Shown: positions 7,923 through 16,350 of the stretch, piece after piece
How the letters are laid out: the number at the start of each line of letters is the position of its first letter
How positions within the stretch are numbered: the first letter of the stretch is position 1
Assembly: GCA_039818945.1 (NCBI GenBank)
Contig: JBCBSZ010000003.1
Location: forward strand, 1-64,000
From: JBCBSZ01 sp039818945
GTDB taxonomy: Bacteria; Actinomycetota; Acidimicrobiia; Acidimicrobiales; Poriferisodalaceae
Direction: 5' to 3'
DNA: 64,000 nt
Notes under the pieces: model-generated
What the model was told of the DNA's origin: nothing
What the model saw: only the letters and a program-made list of their open reading frames with translations
Databases searched by the model: none
Program-made: the position numbers and the translations under genes

Positions 7923-9005
7923 ATGACGTCGTCGCGCACCCCACTCCACCGGATCGTGCACGCCATCGAGCAGGTCTGGGACGGCATCCGGCGCCGAGCG
8001 CGGCGCCCGCCCCGCGAGCTCACGATCATCACCTACCTCGCACACGGCTCCACCGAGGAGGTGGTCGTCCGCGGCCGGGTGCTGGCCGGTCGCCCGGTCG
8101 CAGCGGCCACGGAGCACGAGCGCCTGGGGCCGCGCGTCAAGCGGATGGCCTCGCGGTTCATGACCAGCGAGCTGCCCGGGGTGTGTCTGATGATCCGACT
8201 GGGCGGCGACTCGGTCGAGGTCGTCACCGACGAGGAGGGCTACTTCGTCGGCGAGCTGTCGCACCTCTCGCTCGCACCCGAGCCCCGACGCCGATCGCTC
8301 ACCGTCGAGGTCCGGGGCTCCTGGGCGCACCTTCGGGTCCATGCGGGCGAGCCCGAAGCGGTCATCGTGGCGCCCGACGCCGAGCGACTCCTCATCAGCG
8401 ACATCGACGACACGGTGCTGCTCACGAACGCCACGAACCGCTTCCGGACCGTCCTCACCACGCTGACCGGCTCGGCCTGGACCCGGTCGGGCTTCGACGG
8501 CGCGGCCGAGCTGTACCGGGGGCTCGTGGCCTCACCGACGGACGACGAGCTCCCGTGCTGCTACGTCTCGTCGAGCCCGTGGAACCTGTACGACTTCCTC
8601 GTGGCGTTCCTCGACCGAGCGGGACTGCCCTCCGGACCGATCTTCCTGCGCGACTACGGCATCGACGAGGACCGGTTCATCACCGGCGACCACCACGACC
8701 ACAAGTCCGCCGCCATCGACGAGCTGCTCCGCGTCCACGCCGCGCCCGTGGTGCTGTCCGGCGACACCGGCGAGCACGACCCGGAGATCTTCCGCGACGT
8801 GATCCGCCGGCACGGCGATCGCGTCGCCGGTGTGCTCCTCCGCGAGGTGGGCGCGGCCGCACGCAGCGACGAGGTGCGGGCCATGTTCGACGGACTGCCC
8901 ACGCCGCTCTGCCTCGGCGCCGACTCGGCCGAGCTCGCCATCGCCGCGGAGGACGTCGGTCTGGTCCCGCCCGGTTGGGCGGAACGGGTCAGCCGAGCTC
9001 GATGA
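7923..9005 (+). CDS. APP1/DUF2183-family phosphatidate phosphatase-like protein
   Basis: The 360-residue protein has a HAD-type catalytic motif DIDDT (residues 160-164) after LLIS, preceded by a beta-rich N-terminal region. SSSPWNLYDFL and FITGDHHDHK follow and are characteristic of the APP1 (DUF2183) family, whose yeast member dephosphorylates phosphatidate. No signal peptide is visible. GGAGG precedes the ATG by 6 nt. It lies 15 nt after the permease stop, so read-through from the transporter operon is possible. Its 3' end overlaps the convergent REC-kinase gene by 17 nt. Bacterial function is poorly defined; lipid phosphate turnover is the best guess. Confidence 0.85.
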   Translation: MTSSRTPLHRIVHAIEQVWDGIRRRARRPPRELTIITYLAHGSTEEVVVRGRVLAGRPVAAATEHERLGPRVKRMASRFMTSELPGVCLMIRLGGDSVEVVTDEEGYFVGELSHLSLAPEPRRRSLTVEVRGSWAHLRVHAGEPEAVIVAPDAERLLISDIDDTVLLTNATNRFRTVLTTLTGSAWTRSGFDGAAELYRGLVASPTDDELPCCYVSSSPWNLYDFLVAFLDRAGLPSGPIFLRDYGIDEDRFITGDHHDHKSAAIDELLRVHAAPVVLSGDTGEHDPEIFRDVIRRHGDRVAGVLLREVGAAARSDEVRAMFDGLPTPLCLGADSAELAIAAEDVGLVPPGWAERVSRAR

Positions 9006-10089
9006 GATCGGACTCGCGAGCCGCCGGCAACAGGACCTGGAACACCGTGCCCTCTCCGGGGATCGACGACTGGATGTGCACGCCGCCGTGGTTGCGCTCG
9101 AGGAGTCGCTTCGCCGCGGCCAGCCCGAGGCCGAGACCGTCGCCATCGGACGTCAGCCGCTCGAAGGGCTTGAACGCCAGCTCCCAGTACTCGGACTCGA
9201 TGCCGGTCCCGTTGTCGGCGACCTCGATGGCGAGCAGCGGCCCCATCGACACCGATCGGACCTCGATGGCCGGGATGCGGTCGGGGTGGGCGTAGGCGAG
9301 GGAGTTGGTGATCAGGTTCTGCAGGACCTGACCGAGCATGCGCCGGTCGCAGCGGACCGACCCCTCGGCCGTCCAGTCCAGTCGCGCATCGTGCCGGACG
9401 AGATCGGCGGTCAGATCGTGACGTAGGCCGACACCGAGGTCCGCGAGGTCCACCTCGTGGTCGAGCGGCTCGACCCGCCCCATCTTCCCGTACTCGAGGA
9501 GGGCCTGGACCAACGAGTCCATCCGTCCGAGCGAGGTGTCGAGCCGGTGCGTCCACATCTTGCGGCGCGACGGATCCTCGAGGATGCGATCGGCGAACAG
9601 CCTCGCCGTCCGCAGCGGCGCCCGCAGGTCGTGGGCGACGATGCTGAGCATCTCCTCGAGCTCGTCGACCGCCCGGTCGCGATCGGCGACCGCCGTGGCG
9701 AGCTTGTTCTGGATGGAGGCCGTGGCGCGGGCCGCGTCGATCGTCCGGCGCAGCGTCCGCACCTCGAGCTCGGCCTTCGGGAGGAACTGGTGGGCGCCGG
9801 CCTCGATGCAGGCCGCACCGAGCTGGTCGTCCGAACCGGTGAGCACCACGACCGCCAAGCGGGGTGCGGTGCCGGCGATGGCGAGCACGATGTCGGTGCC
9901 CTGACCGTCGGGGAGGTTCAGGTCGACGAGCGCGACGTCCGGATCGAAGCCGGTGCCGATCGCGTCCACGGCGGCCGCCACCGACGAGCACGAGCGCGTC
10001 TCGGTGACCGGCCGCTCGAGGGCGTCGTTCAGCATGCTGCGGACGGCGAGCTCGTCGATCGGGTTGTCTTCGACGATGAGGATCCTCAC
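8989..10089 (-). CDS. Receiver domain-histidine kinase hybrid (REC-HisKA-HATPase)
   Basis: The 366-residue soluble protein starts with a receiver domain: acidic pocket ED at residues 7-8, phosphoacceptor Asp56 in LVDLNLP, Lys105 in LPKAE. A coiled linker and a HisKA domain with His153 in SIVAHDLRAPLR follow. The HATPase_c domain (about 245-355) carries NLITNSL, DNGTGI and GLGLGLAAAKRLLE. This N-terminal REC order is typical of phytochrome-type or photoreceptor-linked relay kinases and of kinases driven by another phosphorelay partner. It lies 7 nt downstream of a stand-alone receiver in the same direction and diverges from a large hybrid kinase, so the three probably form one relay. Confidence 0.92.
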   Translation of the reverse strand: MRILIVEDNPIDELAVRSMLNDALERPVTETRSCSSVAAAVDAIGTGFDPDVALVDLNLPDGQGTDIVLAIAGTAPRLAVVVLTGSDDQLGAACIEAGAHQFLPKAELEVRTLRRTIDAARATASIQNKLATAVADRDRAVDELEEMLSIVAHDLRAPLRTARLFADRILEDPSRRKMWTHRLDTSLGRMDSLVQALLEYGKMGRVEPLDHEVDLADLGVGLRHDLTADLVRHDARLDWTAEGSVRCDRRMLGQVLQNLITNSLAYAHPDRIPAIEVRSVSMGPLLAIEVADNGTGIESEYWELAFKPFERLTSDGDGLGLGLAAAKRLLERNHGGVHIQSSIPGEGTVFQVLLPAARESDLIELG

Positions 10090-10096
10090 GTCGGGC

Positions 10097-10519
10097 TCAG
10101 CGGTGCCGCCCGAGCTCGACGATCCGTGCGAAGACGTCGACGAGCTCGTGGAAGGACGAGGGCTTGACCTCGTATCGCACGGCCCCGCCCTCGCGGGCGG
10201 CCTCCTGGTCGGCGATGTCGGCGGAGGTCGACAAGATGACGACCGGGATCTCGGCGAGCTCGGGGTCCAGCGCGAGCTGGGCGAGGAGCTGGTGGCCGTT
10301 CACCCGGGGCATCTTGAGATCGAGCACGAGGACGCTCGGGAGCGCGGTGCCGGTCTCGACCCGGGACCGCAGCAGGGACCAGAGCTCGATGGCGGACTCG
10401 GCGATCGTCAGCTCGTGTGGGATCGAGAGCTCCTGCACCGCGACGCTGGCCAGCAGCTGATCGTCCTCGGAGTCGTCGACGTAGGCGATCTCCACGCACT
10501 TGGTCTTGGTGGTCAGCAC
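10097..10519 (-). CDS. Stand-alone Rcp1-like response regulator
   Basis: The 140-residue protein is a single receiver domain: Asp-Asp pocket in YVDDSEDD, phosphoacceptor Asp67 in LVLDLKMPRVNGH, the ILSTSAD switch region and Lys in YEVKPSS. The insertion before the phospho-Asp and the LKMPRVNG form match the Rcp1 class that partners phytochrome-like kinases. GGGGAGGG lies before the GTG start. With no output domain it must signal by protein contact, probably with the REC-kinase encoded 7 nt downstream or the divergent hybrid kinase. Confidence 0.9.
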   Translation of the reverse strand: MLTTKTKCVEIAYVDDSEDDQLLASVAVQELSIPHELTIAESAIELWSLLRSRVETGTALPSVLVLDLKMPRVNGHQLLAQLALDPELAEIPVVILSTSADIADQEAAREGGAVRYEVKPSSFHELVDVFARIVELGRHR

Positions 10520-10579
10520 GGGCCCTCCCCAGATCGTTCGCCCTCTGACATCAGCTCCATCGGAGCGGACGGCGTGGTC

Positions 10580-12676
10580 ATGAGGTTTTTGCGCCGAAGA
10601 GACCAGCGACCTAACGCGAACGGCTCATCCTCCGACGAGAGAGCCATGGGGGACGGCGGGCCACGGCACGGCAGGGCACGGCGCGGGGTGCTGCTGAGCG
10701 CTGTCGTGCTGGTGGCCGCCACCTCCATCGCGTACGCGACGTGGGTGGTCAGGAGCGACGGCCACGCTGCCGATCCGCTGATCCAGGGCTTCCTCGTCCT
10801 CGTCGTCGGCACGGCGTTGGCGGTGGTCCTCTGGTGGATCGGCACGTCGCGGGAGGCAGCGCTGCGCATCGCCGATCGACGCCGTCGCGAGGCGGCGGCC
10901 ATCCGAACGGCTCGGCAGCACATGGCGGACCTGCTGACGATCGGCCTGATCGACGTCGACGCCCAGGGCATCGTGCGGTTCGTGAACGCCCCCGCCCTCG
11001 ACGTGCTCGGGGCGGCAGCCGGCGACGTCGTCGGGGCGCAGCTCGCCGACCTCCTCGCCGAGCTCCTCGGCGAGGAGCCGTTCGGGCAGCGTGCACCGGC
11101 CGACCAGCTCGTGCCGACCACGACCGGGCGGTACGTGCGACTCGGTTCGACCGCTGACCACCGCGGCGGGCAACTCGTGACGATCGAGGACGTCACCGAC
11201 CACCTGAACGAGATCCAGGAGCTGAACGACGCGCTCGACGCCGTCGTGCGCGAGCGCGACCACGGACATCGGCTCATGGCCACGCTGTCCCACGAGATCC
11301 GCACGCCCCTCGCCGGGATCGTCGGGCTCGCCCGGACGATCATCGCCGACGGCGACGCCGCCGATCGCACCACCGCCGACCGGATCGACCGCATCGAACG
11401 GTCGGGCGCCGACCTCCTGCGGATCGCCGACGACGCGCTGACGGTCGCGGCCGCCGACCAGAGCGCGCTCCCGCTCCGACCCTCCACCATCGACCTGCGC
11501 CAACACGTCGAGGAGGTCGTCGAGGACGTCCGAGCGCGGTCCCAGAGCGACCTCGACGTGCGGGTCCGGGTGTCCGGCCCGACCGACGCGGTCGTGATCG
11601 ACTCCGCCCGCCTCCGCCAGATCATCGGCAACCTGGTGGAGAACGCGCTCCGCCACACGTCTGCCGGCTACGTCGACGTGACCGCCGACGTGCGCGGCAC
11701 GACCTGCACGATCGTCGTCTCGGACACCGGCGAGGGCATCCCGGCTGCGAAGCTCGATCGGGTCTTCGATCCCTTCACCCAGGTCGATGAGTCGGCCAGC
11801 CGCGTCGGCGGTGCGGGCCTGGGCCTCTCGGTCGTCCGGCGCGTCGTCGATGCGATGGGCGGCGAGATCGCCGCGACCTCCGTCGTCGGTCTCGGGAGCC
11901 GCTTCCGCCTCGAGCTCCCCGTCCGCCTCGCCGAGCCGACCACCGCGGCCGAACCCGTCATCGACCTGGGTGAACGGCGCGCGCTGCTCATCGAGGACGA
12001 CGACACGTCGGCGCTCGTCACCGGTGCCGCGCTCGAGCGGCTCGGCTTCGACGTCGAGCGGCTGGCCGACGGTCGAGCGGGCCTCGAGCTCGTCTCGGCC
12101 GGCTGCGCCCACGACCTCGTCCTCGTCGACCTGCACCTCCCCCACACCGACGGGTTCACGATCATCTCGGCGATCTCACGCCGCACCGGCCAGCTCGTCG
12201 TCGCCGCGACCGCGTCATCGCACCCCGGCGACCTGGAGCGCTGCCGCCTGCTCGGTGTCGACGCGGTCATGCAGAAGCCGGTGGCGTCCGAGGAGCTGGC
12301 CGATCTGCTGCTCCGCAGTCCGCGAACCGCACGGGCGGCCGGGCGGACCTCGACCATCGACACCGACCAGCTCGACCGGCTGGTCGAGCTCGGCGTCCAC
12401 ACCGAGGTGTTCGACCTGTTGGGCTCCCAGATCCCCGAGACCCGAGCGAAGCTCCTGGGCGGCGACCCGGAGGAGGTGCGCCTCGCGCTCCACACGCTGG
12501 CGGGGTCGATGCGCGTGCTCGGCGCCACGGCGGCTCGCGAGCGGCTCGGCGCCGCGGAGCAACGCCTGCGCGACGGCGGCGACCTGCGTTCGGTCCGAGC
12601 CGAGGTCGACGAGCTGATCCAGCTCGTCGTGGACGCCGTCGAGGAGGCCTCCGCGCTCGTGTGCGACGCCGACTAA
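10580..12676 (+). CDS. Membrane hybrid histidine kinase: PAS-HisKA-HATPase-REC-HPt
   Basis: With the ATG at 10580 the protein has 698 residues; ATG 10646 is an alternative. The frame is open further upstream, but that part overlaps the opposite-strand regulators. Two membrane helices (about 36-55 and 68-86) are followed by a PAS domain (about 112-205), HisKA with His238 in TLSHEIRTPLAGI, and HATPase_c (about 345-450: NLVENALRHT, SDTGEGIP, GAGLGLSVV). A receiver follows (467-580; Asp517 in VLVDLHLP, Lys566 in QKPV), then an HPt domain (about 600-690; His638 in LALHTLAGSMRVLG). All relay residues are intact, giving a complete His-Asp-His relay in one chain. Its final acceptor is likely one of the divergent receivers. 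The extracytoplasmic loop is only about 12 residues, so input is probably via PAS or the membrane. Confidence 0.93.
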   Translation: MRFLRRRDQRPNANGSSSDERAMGDGGPRHGRARRGVLLSAVVLVAATSIAYATWVVRSDGHAADPLIQGFLVLVVGTALAVVLWWIGTSREAALRIADRRRREAAAIRTARQHMADLLTIGLIDVDAQGIVRFVNAPALDVLGAAAGDVVGAQLADLLAELLGEEPFGQRAPADQLVPTTTGRYVRLGSTADHRGGQLVTIEDVTDHLNEIQELNDALDAVVRERDHGHRLMATLSHEIRTPLAGIVGLARTIIADGDAADRTTADRIDRIERSGADLLRIADDALTVAAADQSALPLRPSTIDLRQHVEEVVEDVRARSQSDLDVRVRVSGPTDAVVIDSARLRQIIGNLVENALRHTSAGYVDVTADVRGTTCTIVVSDTGEGIPAAKLDRVFDPFTQVDESASRVGGAGLGLSVVRRVVDAMGGEIAATSVVGLGSRFRLELPVRLAEPTTAAEPVIDLGERRALLIEDDDTSALVTGAALERLGFDVERLADGRAGLELVSAGCAHDLVLVDLHLPHTDGFTIISAISRRTGQLVVAATASSHPGDLERCRLLGVDAVMQKPVASEELADLLLRSPRTARAAGRTSTIDTDQLDRLVELGVHTEVFDLLGSQIPETRAKLLGGDPEEVRLALHTLAGSMRVLGATAARERLGAAEQRLRDGGDLRSVRAEVDELIQLVVDAVEEASALVCDAD

Positions 12677-12695
12677 CACCGCGTCCTGCGGGCGC

Positions 12696-13085
12696 TCAGC
12701 CGTGGGCGACGATCCGGGTCGGGTGGATGGTCACGACGACCCGCTCGTTCTCCGGCCGCACGTAGACGGCGGGGTCACCGCCGTGCTTCTCCACGATCGC
12801 CACCACCATCGCCTGCTCGGGGTCGGGTTCGATGGTGGCGTCGCCGCGGATCTCCAGGTACCGCCACGTGTCGGACGGGTCCAACACGAAGAAGCCGACC
12901 GCCGGCCGCGCCACGAGGTTCCGGTACTTCTGGCGATCCGTGGTGATGGACACCTGCAGTCGTCCGTCGCGGTAGAGGTACCAGACGGCGCTGGTCTGGG
13001 GGCGGCCGTCGGGGCCGATCGTGACGATCGCCGCGGTGTGGGTGCCCTCGATGAGGTCGCGATGGCTCTCGGGGATGTCCGGCAT
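12696..13085 (-). CDS. F420-binding PPOX-fold protein
   Basis: The 129-residue protein has the split-barrel flavin/F420 fold of the pyridoxamine-5'-phosphate-oxidase-like superfamily. It starts HRDLIEGTHTAAIVTIGPDGRPQTSAVWYLY, continues with the strand LQVSITTDRQKYRNLVARPAVGFFVLDP, and ends with DPAVYVRPENERVVVTIHPTRIV. These features match the TIGR03618-like F420-dependent group of actinobacteria. Members reduce or bind small molecules using F420, sometimes biliverdin; the substrate is not readable. I chose ATG 13085 rather than an upstream start because TACGAT (complement of 13092-13097) lies 6 nt before it, indicating a leaderless message. Confidence 0.85.
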   Translation of the reverse strand: MPDIPESHRDLIEGTHTAAIVTIGPDGRPQTSAVWYLYRDGRLQVSITTDRQKYRNLVARPAVGFFVLDPSDTWRYLEIRGDATIEPDPEQAMVVAIVEKHGGDPAVYVRPENERVVVTIHPTRIVAHG

Positions 13086-13091
13086 GGGCGG

Positions 13092-13097
13092 ATCGTA
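13092..13097 (-). promoter_or_regulatory. -10 box TACGAT of PPOX gene
   Basis: The box lies 6 nt before ATG 13085; it decides this start against an upstream in-frame codon. Confidence 0.5.
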
Positions 13098-13171
13098 GGT
13101 GGGCCGGCCGTCCTGCTCGGGCCGAGCGACTGCCGTGCGGCACACTGCGCACCGACGACGAGGAGCGCGGG

Positions 13172-13861
13172 ATGAAGCGGATCGGCCTGCTCGGTGGCAT
13201 GAGCTGGGAGAGCTCGATCGAGTACGAGCGCGTCCTGAACGAGGAGATCAGGCGCCGACTCGGCGGGACCCACTCCGCGGACCTGATCGTTCGCAGCTAC
13301 GACTTCGCGGTCATCGAGGACCTACAGCAGGGGGGACGCTGGGGCGAGGCCGGCGAGCTGCTCGCGGCCGATGCCGCACGGCTGCAGGCGGCTGGGGCCG
13401 AGCTCGTCGCGATCTGCACGAACACGATGCACCTGCTCGCCGACGTCGTCAGCGAAGCGATCGACGTTCCGCTGGTGCACCTCGTCGACGTCGCGGCCGA
13501 TGCCGTCGTCGCCGCCGGCCTCGACACGGTGGGCCTCCTCGGCACCCGGTACACGATGGAGCACACCTTCTACCGAGACCGGCTCGCCGACGCCGGACCG
13601 ACCGTCCTGGTGCCGGACGAGCCCGACCGCACCGTCGTCCACGACGTCATCTACGACGAGCTCGTCCGCGGGATCGTGCGGCCCGAGTCCCGAGCGGCCT
13701 ACCTCGGGATCATCGATCGGCTCGCCGCCCGGGGTGCGGGCGGCGTGGTCGCGGCATGCACCGAGATCGAGCTGCTGGTGACGGCCGCCGACCTCGACGT
13801 CCCGTACTTCCCGACGACCCGACTGCACGCCGAGGCGATCGTCGACGCGGCGCTGGCCTGA
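13172..13861 (+). CDS. Aspartate/glutamate racemase family protein
   Basis: The 229-residue protein matches the cofactor-independent Asp/Glu racemase family: IGLLGGMSWESSIEYER at the N-terminus, and two catalytic Cys, Cys82 in ICTNTMH and Cys196 in AACTEIEL, placed as in YgeA and aspartate racemases. The pair acts as acid and base on the alpha carbon. The substrate could be Asp, Glu or another amino acid. GAGGAG precedes the ATG by about 8 nt. It is transcribed alone, with an HD-GYP gene convergent only 3 nt downstream. A role in D-amino-acid supply for cell wall or signalling is inference. Confidence 0.9.
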   Translation: MKRIGLLGGMSWESSIEYERVLNEEIRRRLGGTHSADLIVRSYDFAVIEDLQQGGRWGEAGELLAADAARLQAAGAELVAICTNTMHLLADVVSEAIDVPLVHLVDVAADAVVAAGLDTVGLLGTRYTMEHTFYRDRLADAGPTVLVPDEPDRTVVHDVIYDELVRGIVRPESRAAYLGIIDRLAARGAGGVVAACTEIELLVTAADLDVPYFPTTRLHAEAIVDAALA

Positions 13862-13864
13862 GCG

Positions 13865-16231
13865 CTACTCGCCGACGACCGCGTCCGCCTCCGGCCCGCC
13901 CTCGTCCTGCAGCGGTCCCCCGACCTCCTCCTCGACGGGCGGCTGCACCTCGCCCTCGTCGAGCAGCGGTCCCTCGACCCCCTCCTCGACGGGCGGCTGC
14001 ACCTCGCCCTCCGCCGGCGGCGGGGCGATGACCTCGAAGCCCACGTCGATGATCTCGTCGTCGCGGCCGTCGAACACGACCACGATCGTCAGCCGATGCG
14101 GTCCCGGATCGAGCTGGGAGACGTCGAAGGGACGCGCCAGACCGGTGCTGGGATCGCTCGTCCCGAGGTCGAACGGGGGGAAGAGCTCACGGACCAGCGG
14201 CGGCTCGAGCCGGTCGGGATCGTCGAGGTGGAAGTCGACCCGGTCGATGTCGGGGTCGCCGTCCACGAACACGAAGATCTCGTCCGTCACCACCGCACCG
14301 TCGAGCGGCGCCGGCGTCGAACGGTCGGGGCCGGCGGCGACGGCGACGACCACACCGGGCTCGGCGATCACCCGCAACGAGCCCGGTGCGGCCAACCCGG
14401 TCGGGTCGACGGCCTCGTAGGCGATCACCTCATCGCGCCGCTCGCCGATGGTCGTCGCCACCGTGATCGAGGTGCCGTCGGTCGTCACGCCGTCGGCCAC
14501 GGGGGCGACGAGTCGCACCGTCAACTGGTCGCCGTCGGCATCGGTGTCGTTGCCGAGCACGTCGATCACGAGCGGGAAGCCGGCCCGTTCGGTGACCTCG
14601 TCGTCGGCGGCGACCGGAGCGTCCGGGACGGCGGCGAGGTCGACCGTCACCGTCACCACGTCGCACACGTCGCCGACGCAGACCTCGACCTGCAGCTCGG
14701 TCGAGCCGCTCGCGTCGGGGACCGGCACGAACGTCAGGACGCCGTCGGGATCGACCGTCACCGTGCCGAGCGGCGACGTCCCGAGCACCTCGAACGTCGC
14801 ACCATCCGGTGCCTCGATCTGCTCGACGATGATCTGGTCCTCGTCGCCGGCCAGCGGGAGGTCGGCGAGCACGAGGACGAGCTCGGTCGTCGTGGTGGTC
14901 GAGGGCGGTGGCTCGGTGGTCGTCGTGGTCGTCGCCGGGGCCGTGGTCGTGGTGGTCGTCGTGGCCGGAGCCGCCTGCGGGGCGGGCACCACCTCGGTCG
15001 TGGTCGTCGTGGTCGTCGCCGGGGGCGGGGGTGGCGCGGTCGTCGCCGGAGGCGAGGTGGTCGTCGTCACCGGCGGTGGAGGTGGCGTGGTCGTCGTGGG
15101 CGGCAGGGCGACGGGCTCGGGATCCTCCTCGGCCGGGACGAGCACCAATCCCAGCGCGGTCGCGAGCGAGGCCACGGCAGCGCCGGCGGCGACGGCCGAG
15201 CCACCGCTCTGTCCGGCACCGGCCAGCTGTCGAAGACCGGGCAACGAGAGCAGGGCGAGCAGCGGCGCGCCGAGACGCCAGGGGCTGGTCAGGCCGGCCC
15301 GGACGAACGCGGCGACGACGGCCGGATCGAACTGCGTCCCGCCGCACCGGACGATCTCCTCGCGGGCCTCGTCGGCGGACACCGCAGGCCGGTACGAGCG
15401 GACGCTGGTCATCACGTCGAACACGTCGGCCACCGCCACGATGCGCGCGCCGAGGCTGATCTCCTCACCCCGCAGACCGGTCGGGTAGCCGGCACCGTCC
15501 CACCGCTCGTGGTGCTGGCCGACGGCATCGACCCACTCACCGAGCCAGGGCCGCAGGGGCTCGGCGATGGCGGCACCGGCCGCGGCATGGGCCTGCACCA
15601 GCTCGTACTCCTCGGCCGTCAGGGAGTCCGGCTTGTTGAGCAGCTCGCCCGGGACCATCAACTTGCCGATGTCGTGGAGCAGCCCGGACCAACGCAGCCG
15701 ATCGAGGTCGTCCTCGGACAACCCCATCTCGCGGCCGATGACCTCGGAGTAGGACCGGACGCGCTCGCCGTGGCCCCGGGTCAGTCGATCGTGGCGGCTG
15801 AGGGCGAGGCCGTAGGTGAGCACCGCCTCGGCGACCTCGGCGTCCTCACGGTCGGCGAAGTCCTCCTCGGCGATGCGGCGGGCCAGGTTGGCCGACGAGC
15901 CGGCACGCAACGCCACGCCGTAGCGCGAGGGCAGCCGATCGGGGAAGGCCAGCGACATCCGGAGCAGCGTGGCGAGCGGCGCGAAGCGGCGCATCAGCCG
16001 CTCGGTCAGGACGTACCCGAGGATCGTGACGCCGACGAAGCCGACGAGCCACGGCACCCGCCCGGTCAGCCCGCTGCCCACGTCGACGGTGGCCTGCCAC
16101 ACGAGACCGGCCGCCAGCCCCGCGACGAGGGGCAGGGCGATCATCGCGAAGCGGACGAACCGCGACGCCCACCTCCGCTCGGGCCACCGGCGCCAGCGGA
16201 TCTCGTCGATCGACCTCGCAGGGGTCGACAT
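13865..16231 (-). CDS. Membrane HD-GYP c-di-GMP phosphodiesterase with Thr/Pro-rich linker and extracellular beta domains
   Basis: The 788-residue protein has two N-terminal membrane helices (about 27-45 and 60-78). A full HD-GYP domain follows (about 140-312) with HDIGK at 186-190 and HHERWDGAGYP at 240-250, so hydrolysis of c-di-GMP is expected. A third hydrophobic segment (about 345-366) leads to a Thr/Pro-rich linker (about 376-453). Beta-rich modules then resemble cadherin-like/VCBS adhesin repeats (LPLAGDEDQII, DVLGNDTDADGDQLTVRLVA). The C-terminus carries two copies of an acidic 18-residue repeat with EGEVQPPVEE. The topology places the catalytic domain inside and the long tail outside, so an external contact could control internal c-di-GMP. 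GGAGGA lies just before the ATG. Confidence 0.88.
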   Translation of the reverse strand: MSTPARSIDEIRWRRWPERRWASRFVRFAMIALPLVAGLAAGLVWQATVDVGSGLTGRVPWLVGFVGVTILGYVLTERLMRRFAPLATLLRMSLAFPDRLPSRYGVALRAGSSANLARRIAEEDFADREDAEVAEAVLTYGLALSRHDRLTRGHGERVRSYSEVIGREMGLSEDDLDRLRWSGLLHDIGKLMVPGELLNKPDSLTAEEYELVQAHAAAGAAIAEPLRPWLGEWVDAVGQHHERWDGAGYPTGLRGEEISLGARIVAVADVFDVMTSVRSYRPAVSADEAREEIVRCGGTQFDPAVVAAFVRAGLTSPWRLGAPLLALLSLPGLRQLAGAGQSGGSAVAAGAAVASLATALGLVLVPAEEDPEPVALPPTTTTPPPPPVTTTTSPPATTAPPPPPATTTTTTTEVVPAPQAAPATTTTTTTAPATTTTTTEPPPSTTTTTELVLVLADLPLAGDEDQIIVEQIEAPDGATFEVLGTSPLGTVTVDPDGVLTFVPVPDASGSTELQVEVCVGDVCDVVTVTVDLAAVPDAPVAADDEVTERAGFPLVIDVLGNDTDADGDQLTVRLVAPVADGVTTDGTSITVATTIGERRDEVIAYEAVDPTGLAAPGSLRVIAEPGVVVAVAAGPDRSTPAPLDGAVVTDEIFVFVDGDPDIDRVDFHLDDPDRLEPPLVRELFPPFDLGTSDPSTGLARPFDVSQLDPGPHRLTIVVVFDGRDDEIIDVGFEVIAPPPAEGEVQPPVEEGVEGPLLDEGEVQPPVEEEVGGPLQDEGGPEADAVVGE
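13927..14011. repeat. 31-bp direct repeat inside the HD-GYP gene
   Basis: The segments 13927-13957 and 13981-14011 are identical and offset by 54 bp. They encode the two copies of the GEVQPPVEE-type acidic repeat at the protein's C-terminus. The 18-codon unit keeps frame, so copy number could change without breaking the gene. Confidence 0.8.
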
Positions 16232-16306
16232 GTCTCCTCCACGTTCCCGCCCGCGGTGAGGTCACGGTACCGCTCTCATCACAACGCACCTTGGATGCCC
16301 CTCCGG

Positions 16307-16349
16307 CCACGCAGCGCAGCGGCACCATCGGGCGCCCTACGCTGCGTGG
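16307..16349 (+). promoter_or_regulatory. Inverted repeat and -10 box just before the nonapeptide-repeat gene
   Basis: A perfect 10-bp inverted repeat (CCACGCAGCG at 16307-16316, CGCTGCGTGG at 16340-16349) ends one base before the ATG at 16351. The right arm overlaps a -10-like TACGCT (16338-16343) located 7 nt from the start codon. It may be an operator covering a leaderless promoter. Confidence 0.5.
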
Positions 16350-16350
16350 A

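Noticed and set aside
9953..10579. N-terminal extension of the hybrid kinase by 209 codons
   Set aside because: That region encodes the two receiver proteins on the other strand, and the extension shows no domain.
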